From assembly GCA_000697665.1 (NCBI GenBank), contig KL197737.1, forward strand, positions 299,223 to 363,222: a stretch of 64,000 bases of DNA. Reading direction: 5' to 3'. Below the pieces are notes generated by a model. The model saw only the letters and a program-made list of their open reading frames with translations. It searched no databases and was not told the DNA's origin. The position numbers and the translations under genes are program-made. The DNA comes from Jaapia argillacea MUCL 33604 (lineage: Eukaryota > Basidiomycota > Agaricomycetes > Jaapiales > Jaapiaceae). Of this stretch, positions 55,945 through 64,000 are shown piece by piece. Position 1 is the stretch's first letter. Every line of letters begins with the position of its first letter.

Positions 55945-57521
55945 CTAGCTCCGCTTCCGCGGCATCTGCTTCACCACATTAATGCGGCTCTTGTGGATGC
56001 GAGGGAATGGTTCGTCAGACATCATGGCCCACTGCTCCCTGAGCTTCTTCCCCTCAGGGCTCTTCTCGCAAGCCTCCGGAACAGCCTCGTGCCTCCTCCT
56101 CGAGTCGGGACGTGCGAGAATGCAGTAGCACCACTCACACCACCGCCTATGATCCTCTCGCTCCTCCTGGTATATCTTATATATCTCCTCGTCATTTAGA
56201 TCCCTGTCGCCGTGGATGACCGTGTTAAGATGGCGAAGCAGATCTGCCTCTCGGGTGAAAGTCTTCCCGCAATTCTCCCCCGTGCATGGGTAGATTCTGG
56301 AAGAGCTCGATGGCTTGTAAGATGACGAACGACCGCCACTCCGACGTCTTCGCTTGGGGCGAGGGGACTTCGGCCCATCCTCCCTCTCGGAAGATGTGTC
56401 GAAGTCGGAAGGGGTGGCTTTTCGTTTGGTACGAGAGGTGCGAGAAACCTTCTCCTCGATTTCAAAATCGCTATCGTCGTCGGGTAGAGGTAAGGTCGAG
56501 CATCTCGACGAGGTCGACCCACAGTTGCTGGCTACAGTCGCAATCCTATTCGAACGACGGCGAAGGGGTTGTGTGAAGGGGACGGGAGTGGAGAGCCGGC
56601 TGCTGACGGCAGAGGCAGAGTACACGGATCCGCCACTGGTTGTGCTGGAGTCGCTAGTGAGGGAAGGGGTGCCCTCGTGGAAGGCAAATTCACTGGGGGA
56701 TGGGGAGAGGGGTTCCGCGAAGTGGCTCTGGTCGACGTGCTCTGAAAGGACAGCGGTTTCATCGTGTGCTGTCGCAGCGTGGAAGCCTTGGCTGAAGCTA
56801 TCAGGGAATTCTTCCTCGAGGTTGTCCAGTGAGAATACCGCCACTGGCGTGAATGAAGCGCGGAGGGATTCTGCCAAGTGGCTCTCGTCGATGCCTTCTG
56901 AAACGACACCGGTTTCTTCGCGTGGTGTCTCCGTCCGAGAATCTTGGTGGAGGCTTTCGGGGAACTCGTCTTCGAGGTTGTCCAGTGAGAAGATGGCAAC
57001 TGGCGGGAAGGAAACTGGCGCAGGTGCCACTGGCCCCGTCGCTGATGCTGAGGTCTCCTCCGCGGTTCCCGGAGTAAAGAAGTCAACAAGAGGATGCGGA
57101 GCATAATATCGCTGAAAATTTTTCGCATTCAGCAAGGGTGGCTCAGGCAATGTGAATCCGACTTACATATCTCTGGTCGTGAATGGGTTCAGCCTGTTTC
57201 ACATCTGTATACAGACTATCACCAGGATAGTATGCATTCAGATTATTCCAGTTCTCCGACAGATCTGAGAATAGAAGAGAGGAATCCAAGGCTGCCTCGA
57301 AGGCATTCATGGTGTCGGGATATTGATTGGAGTAGGTCGGGGGATATGTGTAAGTCGACACTTCCTGAGATTGGGTGGATCTGAAGACAGATATGTCAGT
57401 GGCGAAGAAGCGTCGCTTGCAAGCGATCAGCGGCGTACCTCGTGGAAGCTGCGTTGAAGTTGAAGTAGATTTCGTCGAAGTCGACGGGAAAGGTTGAACT
57501 GTTAGGAGTATGGTAGGACAT
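55945..57521 (-). CDS. Putative transcription factor with C-terminal C2H2/C2HC fingers (2)
   Basis: Starts MSYHTPNSSTFPVDFDEIYF at 57521; three exons. After a Tyr/Ser-rich N-terminus comes an internal duplication of 52 residues (PVAIFSLDNLEDEFPES and PVAVFSLDNLEEEFPDS at the heads of the two units), an acidic, possibly activating region. A basic nuclear-localisation-like stretch (KSPRPKRRRRSGGRSSS) precedes the fingers: YPCTGENCGKTFTREADLLR followed by HLNTVIHG, and CEWCYCILARPDSRRRHEA ending in VPEAC. The order, a C2H2 finger with DLxRHL then a C2HC finger with RxDxxRRH, matches the neighbouring gene 1. DNA-binding regulator by inference. Confidence 0.8.
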
Positions 57522-59600
57522 GCTGCTGAAATTCAGAGCGGGACGGATGGGCAACGAAATAGTACGCCATGCTGGTCGCTTTTATGGCGCTCGAGAGCTT
57601 CCTGTACTTTTGTTCTTCGTTATCCGCCGATGTACGGTTGTGTAACTTTGTGGGCGCATTACATGCGTTACCGAGATGTGACCAGAAAAAGCAAGACTTT
57701 GGGTTTCTGCAATTTCGCCACTAGGAGGATGGCTGTGAGACCTCGCACAATCTTGTGGCCTGGTTCGTAGCGCTTCCAGTGGTAGTTTTCTAGGACTTTG
57801 GAACGTTTTTTCTCGTCGATGGCGATGAGAGATATGCACAAGGTGCCTAATATGGTAATCTGCACAGGAAGCGCCTGCTCCGACAAGCGCCCAAGAATCG
57901 GGGACTGCCATCGCGCGACGCGGGAGCTATTTGCAACGATCACGAAGGGTTCCAACTCGGAAAAGGAAAACCTTGTTGCAAGAACAAGCGCCAGTTTCTA
58001 GTTTCTCAAACGAAGCAACCAGGGGCAACGATCTTATTACGCTTGCTAATTGGGATTTCCTGTCAGCCTAATTTTTCAAGAGAATAAAGAATAAAGAGAG
58101 TGGGGGACAGTGGGTGTTCGCGACATGAGACAGAGAGGGAAATAATAGCTTTTGATTTGATTCATTGGGGAGTGTGGTGTCGGCTGGCGTCGGGGATACA
58201 ACACGAGCTTCGATCCGCGGTGTCCGGAATGTAGGACACTCACGCACTTTTCCCTCAACCGATATTCTGCAAAGATTCGACCCTTGTGAAAAACACCTAT
58301 TGTTGGGCGCTTGTTCGAAGTCATGCACACATCGTGACGAACAAACTCACCTTCTAAGCATTGCATGCTTAGTAACGGTACGGCAGACTGAGACACTGCC
58401 TCAGCTGCAACCTTCCAAGCCTGGGCGGAGCGTGACAGAATTTCCTATACCCTTGCGTATGTGAATGATCTTCGGAACTCAGTTCTTGACGGTCGTCCAC
58501 CGCTTAGAGCGGGCTTTTGTGTAGTTACCTATCAATGAGCATCGTAGGGCGTGGACATAGTTCCAATGAAACGTACGGGAGGGGGCCGTCTTACCCTCAC
58601 CGTCCACACCCAAGTAGGCAACTTGCAAACCTTCCAAATACGGGCTGTCAAGAAGTCACCCAAACGATGGTTGGGCTCCATCAAACTCCGACAAAGTGCC
58701 ACTCAGGCTAGTACTATCATCAGCCGCTCAAACAAGGAAGGTTAGTGCTGCTGGCGAACCATCGAACTGGCCTGCGACGACATCGAAAGTGAAATTCCTG
58801 TTATTTTGGCGAACAATAGCGTATTGACATCGTGAGGAAACGAGAAGCCGTCGGAAAGGCTCAAGGATGGAGAAATGCGAGGAAGCATAGAACCGGCAAC
58901 TTGATGTATAGCCTTGTCGCCACTTTGTTGAACATAGGCGCTGAGATAGAGTTCGAGAATTCTGGACCCGATTTATCCAGACATCGGTGGGTTGAACGAT
59001 CGACTATCCATCGTACAACGTCACATGGTGGCGGTGCCGCGAATAACTCTTCTTGGGTTAAAATCCAAGTCAGGCAAGTTGCATAAAACGTGTTGCAGCG
59101 GGGTGTAGAGGTTACTGTCATGAGATGAGATAAAGACATAGCCCAAGGGGATAGCTGTGCCCAAATCCTGATCGACGTCAAAGAAGCGGACCAAAACCTG
59201 CCGACTTTGTGGTGGGCTCGATCGATTTCGGAGGGGTGTCGACGCCTTCAAGTTAGTGGCGAATACAATCACGTATTATGGCTCCAGGATATCACACCTG
59301 ATGCTGATTCTTCATCCAACAAGTCGCCGGTTTGTTCCTGCACCAGCGTTTATTGCGGAGTCAAACCTGCGATCGTTTGCACTTACCGGATGGAAGCAAG
59401 GGTTGAAACAAGCGTAAAAACGCGGTGACCGTATCGGACGGACCATGTTGGGAGAACATCCTTGATGGCAGTACAAACGAACCCACTGAATTCGAGTTAC
59501 ATCACGAGGCAAGAGACAACATTCCTTTTTCGTTTCGTTGGGAGGCGGCTTGCCAGCGCTAGCCCGGCGACATGCAACCTCCAGGGAGAATGGCTGGGAA
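57522..59600. other. Unassigned region, no gene supported
   Basis: About 2.1 kb upstream of finger gene 2. Scattered frames on both strands, such as plus 58551-58745 (RLTLTVHTQVGNLQTFQIRA) and minus 59021-59272 (VLVRFFDVDQDLGTAIPLGY), read like protein locally but do not assemble into a model. Could contain decayed gene pieces. Confidence 0.3.
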
Positions 59601-60290
59601 ACACGTCGGAGAGAACACCTGATAGTGCATTGGCGCCACCTGCAATTCAAGTCGCCGACTTCCACCAGCGAAGAAAGCTTCCTTTCTGAAGCAAAGCCAC
59701 AGACTCATTAGCAATCGTTATGAGAGCGGTGAAATTGATTCCCCCGAGATAAAACACTGCAGATGCTCTGGTAGAAGGAGATGCCCGCAACACAGGCAAA
59801 CGAAAACCCCTGGATAAGAGCAGAGCAGCCGATGGAAGTGGAATAGTCGACTCGAAGGATCCTGGCGTCTGGTATGAAGCGGCGATACCAGCGCGGTTTC
59901 GAGCTGTAAACGGAGAGCCCATGAGGCGTGACCGTGGCCGCGTCAAAGGGCAGTGAAACAGCAGCAAAGATAAGGTCATTGCTCTGGCCAGAGTCTTGAG
60001 CGTCCACAAAGCCCAGATCAAGGCGGCAGATGCGATGATGATTGAGGAGTACATCCGTTTGTGTAGGGGACTGTTGCACTGGTTGGCCGCGTCTCGAGTC
60101 GAGATAATGCGACCCAGCATAAAATTACTCAGCTCCCAAGCAATGCCCTTGACGCTGCCTGTGTGCTCAGAGAGGCGTGAGCTCGCTCGTGATCCAGTCT
60201 TTACAGCACCGGAAACTCATCCGATGGAAGTGCGCGCTTCAGGAAGGCGATATTTGTCAGACATGGCGGTTTTTTTACTTCTCCTCCGGT
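59601..60290 (-). other. Coding-like minus-strand stretch, unrecognised
   Basis: Open stretches on the minus strand, among them VKGIAWELSNFMLGRIISTR (near 60160-60070) and, in another frame, DLIFAAVSLPFDAATVTPHG with YSSKPRWYRRFIPDARILRV (near 59970-59830). They have protein-like composition and possible GT/AG junctions. No domain was recognised and an in-frame start could not be fixed. Confidence 0.25.
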
Positions 60291-62109
60291 AAGGCCGCAA
60301 TTCTTTGAGAAGACCTGGGCAGCGAGTGTCCTGTGCCGCGGCCGGGAATGCAACCCATTTCGACCGAGCGAGGTTGTCCGCGATTATTAGGTCGCGCAAT
60401 GGGCAGTGGGTCCAATTTGTGCTGAAAGATCTCCCGGTAAATTCCAGATGATGGGAGGGACTGGTGGAATGAACCTACTTTGAGCTACTCCTGTGGAGAG
60501 AGTGGGAGTTGCTGCACCAAACAACGGACATAACCGAATTCAATCTCAGAGCAATCTGGCCATAAGGCCAACTGCTCGATGAAGCTGAATTAGCCCAGCG
60601 TTTTGTATCCACATATGGCCGGGCTAGTGCCATCGGTGATATATTTTCGTAAAGCCGGTTGATGAGGATTGTAGGGAGGGAAAGGGCCAAAGGAGAGACT
60701 AATCTGGGAATTTGAGGTTTCAATGGATCTGTGCAAATAACCAGATAGCATCGTTTGAAGGGTGGGAAGCCGGCAAGTAAGGCCTGATGCCAGATTGAAC
60801 TGAAGGCTCGTGTTTGGATGGCCAAACAGGAACTACATTGATCATCAGAGGAGTGCCGTCAGCGAGATCGAAACTTGTTGTGGTCTCCAAGGAAGGCTAC
60901 ATGGGTTTTTGCCGAGTTGGGGAGTTGCACCCCTTCTTTCAAAATTGCGGTTTGGGATCGGCGGCGGGTCAGTAGTTTCTAGGGTGAGCCGTTAGACTCC
61001 GGGGATGCCACAGAGAATGGAGATCACCAGCTGGTCGAGAAGGCTTATACTCTGCGTTCCTTCACAATAGGCTAGTGAGGAGGGGATGGAGGTCATGAGA
61101 GAGCTCCCAGGTCTACATAAAATCAGAACCCAACTCAGCATTGGCCCGGAGTGGAGAAATCCAGACGAACCAGATTTCAAGTTCTTCAAGTTTGAACCAT
61201 AAGCGCTTAAGCGGAGTACTATTTTGTCTACCGAAGGGACGACGGCAGCCATTGGTCAGATGGTTGCCTTTGTCAGATGAACAATTGATGAAGTACTTGG
61301 TGCCGTCACCTCGACAGAAATCTGAATAACTTGAACTTGACTTGAACATCGCTTTGAAGAGCAGCCGCATTGCCCGCCTCGCCACGTGGCAACAACTTCG
61401 CCTGAAAGTTTGCTCTCTCTCAAAAATCTCAAACGATTTTCTAGTCATCTTACAATGCTCGCGACGTCGTGTTCGTCTAGCCTACGTGTGCGCTGGCTCG
61501 GAGATCACGTGACCTTCATCTGCCGCGTACTAGTTGGACGTGCCTTCCTCAGTCGGTCCACTGGCATTCGGGTCCACACAGACGGGACTCACATATTACG
61601 CGACTTCCTCGGCCTCTCCTGCAGCCCGCTTAAGTCTCTTCGCTTCTGTTATGACCTTGAACCGGGGTATTGTGCTTTCCCCGAAGAATTCTTCACTTTT
61701 GTCAGTTTCTGGCGGAAGCACGATCGAATTGACCCACCTTGACAAGCCGTCAGGATTTTCGGCAAAAGTGGTGGCGTTCACTCGGCGCCCATTGCGTACC
61801 GGAGACTTGTCGGACGAATTGAATATCCTGGTCGTCCCATTTACCTGATGGGCAATGGGATTTAGAAAGAACTCATGGGGAGGATCAATCAATACTCAGA
61901 TGAGCGGGCGGCAGTTGAGGTTCGAGATGGCGTCGCCTGTTCGATCATTTAATTATCACTCTTGCAGCCGTTGGACCTGTTCGCCCGACATCCTTAATCA
62001 CTTTGGGTCCAAGATAGTCTCCTTCCCTTCCCTTGGAGGATCGACTTGATGCCTAGAGTGGCGAGGCATCACACCGACATAGTGGCTTTCGGGGTGGTCT
62101 AGTATGGTG
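60291..62109. other. Unassigned region, F-box/LRR-like scraps at most
   Basis: About 1.8 kb. Minus-strand pieces near 61140-61290 (PLKRLWFKLEELEIWFVWIS) have the hydrophobic rhythm of the leucine-rich part of basidiomycete F-box proteins, but no F-box was found and frames are broken. No gene is called. Confidence 0.25.
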
Positions 62110-62129
62110 GCCATGGTTCCATCACTGAA

Positions 62130-62460
62130 GTTTTCTCATTCGCCATTTGATTGCAGCTCTATTGATGAGGGTTATTTGGATCAAGTTCCTTATACTCCTT
62201 GGGGATGTTAAAATGAAAGAAGAAAGGGACCTTCGAACTGCGGGTTCTGGATGCCGTCGAACGAGGAGCGACGTCTGACCATCGACATTGGCATCGACGT
62301 ATCTTGGTTCCAAGACCTCCCTGGACGTGACGACGGGTGTTGCTTTCTCAGACGATGTTCGATTAGAAATGGGGACTACTCGGATCAAGAATTTCGATAC
62401 TCCTTGGGACCTGCCAGAATGAAAAGAAGTGAAGAAATTTGATATGGGTGCGGGTGAACT
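62130..62460. repeat. Diverged tandem repeat, period about 220 bp
   Basis: Two related blocks, near 62165-62220 and 62385-62435, share TGGATCAAG/CGGATCAAG, the core ATACTCCTTGGG and a following AATGAAA. Read on the minus strand they give similar peptides (IPKEYKELDPNNPH and VPRSIEILDPSSPH). A weaker third relative may lie near 62800. Possibly an eroded repeat-containing gene. Confidence 0.35.
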
Positions 62461-62989
62461 GAGGGTCCTGTTCACTCGCCCAGTCTGCCATGTGGACGTT
62501 CAATAAAATCTGTTGGGAACTCTCGTCCGACCGTCGTCACCGTCATTCTCTCGACGCCTGCTCTTCATCCGAAACCAGCTGGGTACGGAGTGTGTGGTGA
62601 AGCACCACATTGCTATCAACGTACTTTGGTTCTGTGACCCCCACGGCCTTGTCTCCCCGTTGGAACTAGCTCTTAATACAAGGGACCCACGTTGGCCTTT
62701 TAAATTATGCTGGATGAAGGCCTTTAGAATAGGGTCCTTTTGGTAGTTTGGTGTGTCACATTCTATCGATTCGCAAAGGTTGTTCGGGTCAAATATGTCG
62801 GGGATCGACAGGGTACAGCACACAAGTAGAAGGTACAAATGCAGGGAAAGGCAAGGAGAACCGGTACAAGTGTCGAAGAAATATTTCCGTGAATGACGTA
62901 GAGAAAGGACTGCCGTGAGGCTGCTACTCGCTAAGAAGGTCGTTGAGTCTGAGGTGATGCCAGTAGCAGTCATCGAGACTTACATCGCC
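62461..62989. other. Spacer with no supported gene
   Basis: About 530 bp downstream of the minus-strand gene at the right end. A 157-codon minus-strand frame (62500-62973) spans it without a recognisable domain and is probably chance or the 3' UTR. Confidence 0.3.
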
Positions 62990-63657
62990 TCAAAACGTGA
63001 GGATGTTGTGCTGAGTGTCCCATTTTCCGACCACGGATTTAATGTCGAGGTGGACAGACAGTTCACGCTTGCCCGGCGGCCCGGAGACGGTGAACGTGAG
63101 TTGTCCGCTGGCAAAGTGTTCGTCAACTTTGACCGTGACACCACGCTGCAGGTTGCCATCGAAAGCGACAATCTTGTGATAGCCGAGAATGGGGATTTGG
63201 AGGCCGAGGTTGGCTTTGATATCTTGGATCTCGATGTCGAGAGAGGCTTTGATCTGGAGCAGGTTTACCGTTTAGTCGGACGAGCAGGATTGGGGGTGGA
63301 GAGGGAAAGCCACGAACGACGAGAGGGCCTATGCCCCATTGGAAGGTTTTCGCAGTTAAACCGTTGGCGTGTACAGAATCGTAATGTTGGAGGAAAGAGC
63401 CGTCGGGCCTGTGGTGGGCTAGGAGCCAGGCCTTGTGGACTGGGTCAAATATTGGAGTTAACGCGAGAAGCAGGGGAGATTACGATGGTGGGAGCTCACA
63501 GTCGGGTTCTTCACCCACAGGGGGAAGCTTCGCAACGACATCGTTCTCTAAATGGTAGACGGCAGCATAAGCATTTTATCAGATAGCAGAGGGACAAGGG
63601 TTGCATACGTTTGGTAGAGTCGGGAACAACGTTGACCGTAGACTCCGTAAGACTCAT
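62990..63657 (-). CDS. Small beta-rich protein of unknown family
   Basis: Four exons on the minus strand. The start MSLTESTVNVVPDSTK at 63657 is followed by ENDVVAKLPPV, then HKAWLLAHHRPDGSFLQHYD with GLTAKTFQWGIGPL, and a last exon IKASLDIEIQDIKANLGLQI, PILGYHKIVAFDGNLQRGVT, VKVDEHFASGQLTFTVSGPP, ending HNILTF. Alternating hydrophobic residues in the last exon predict a beta-sheet protein of about 150 residues. No signal peptide. The junction before IKASLDI needs a weak donor. Similar small proteins occur in mushrooms by my recollection, but I cannot name a family or function. A long frame on the opposite strand (62915-63586) is its shadow. Confidence 0.55.
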
Positions 63658-63778
63658 CGCAACGAGAGGGTCAGGATCGCTCACCTGTGGCGACAGACAT
63701 GGAGGAGGAATAGGAGTAAGTGGGTACTGAGAGCCGAGTGTTGAACTGGATGAGCTTTCGGTTCGTGTCGATGCCCCC

Positions 63779-63784
63779 TTTATA
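63779..63784 (-). promoter_or_regulatory. TATA box candidate
   Basis: TATAAA on the minus strand, about 120 bp upstream of the 63657 ATG. Its place supports that ATG as the translation start. Confidence 0.5.
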
Positions 63785-64000
63785 CAATTCTCGTCCGAGT
63801 ATCGGATGGGTAGGGAATATACGCGTGTCTCTCCATCGCAGAAGGCGATGCGCGACGAGGCACGCAAGTCAGGTTCCCTAAGGACCTGAAAGATGGAGCG
63901 AGAAGACGCTTCGCGGGGGTTGCAACATTCCGACAGGTACCTTGAACTCATGTGGTAGCAAGTATTTCATCACGTAACGATATTGAACGGTGAACTATCG
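63785..64000. other. Right edge, upstream region
   Basis: About 215 bp beyond the TATA candidate. An open minus-strand frame continues through it from 63951 but without a recognised domain; presumably promoter. Confidence 0.35.

Noticed and set aside
62915-63586. A 223-codon plus-strand frame
   Set aside because: Shadow of the minus-strand beta-rich protein, whose exons have better composition and splice sites.

Overview
The window is nuclear DNA from a filamentous basidiomycete, most likely an Agaricomycete. The genes are cut by many short introns of about 50-70 bp with GT/AG ends. They include a cellobiose dehydrogenase, a GH95 fucosidase, a GH18 chitinase with CBM5, a DUF6533-type membrane protein and a chromodomain Ty3/gypsy retrotransposon, a combination typical of wood- or litter-decaying mushrooms. 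All gene models were spliced by eye; spans and reading frames are firmer than individual junctions.

Layout. 0-13.5 kb: an 84-residue stand-alone dsRNA-binding protein, a small multi-pass membrane protein, a Ypk1/Gad8-type AGC kinase, a convergent GH95 alpha-L-fucosidase and a DUF6533-type membrane protein. 13.5-24.4 kb: two tRNA-Gly(GCC) copies flank a region holding a complete-ended but inactivated chromovirus (13760-22151, 5-bp target duplication, part of the 5' end hidden by 617 N) and the V-ATPase subunit E gene. 24.6-32.5 kb: a secreted cellobiose dehydrogenase divergent from the Mtr4 exosome helicase. 33-42 kb: GH18 chitinase, an F-box protein, the Spg1/Tem1 septation GTPase and a mitochondrial carrier. 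42-44.6 kb is poorly resolved. 44.7-49.5 kb: a catalase with a presequence-like extension, ribosomal protein uL14 (RPL23) with a candidate intronic snoRNA, and a head-to-head pair of tRNA-Asp genes. 49.7-57.5 kb: an RBM18-like RNA-binding protein and two neighbouring C2H2/C2HC finger proteins. 57.5-63 kb has coding-like fragments but no recognised gene. It ends with a small beta-rich protein of unknown family at 62990-63657.

The genes do not form a pathway cluster. Housekeeping genes (kinase, V-ATPase, exosome, septation, ribosome, carrier) are mixed with secreted degradative enzymes. Least explained are the retrotransposon's accessory pre-gag frame with a SUMO-interaction-like motif, the solo dsRBD protein, the finger-protein pair with an internal 52-residue repeat, and the beta-rich protein at the right end.
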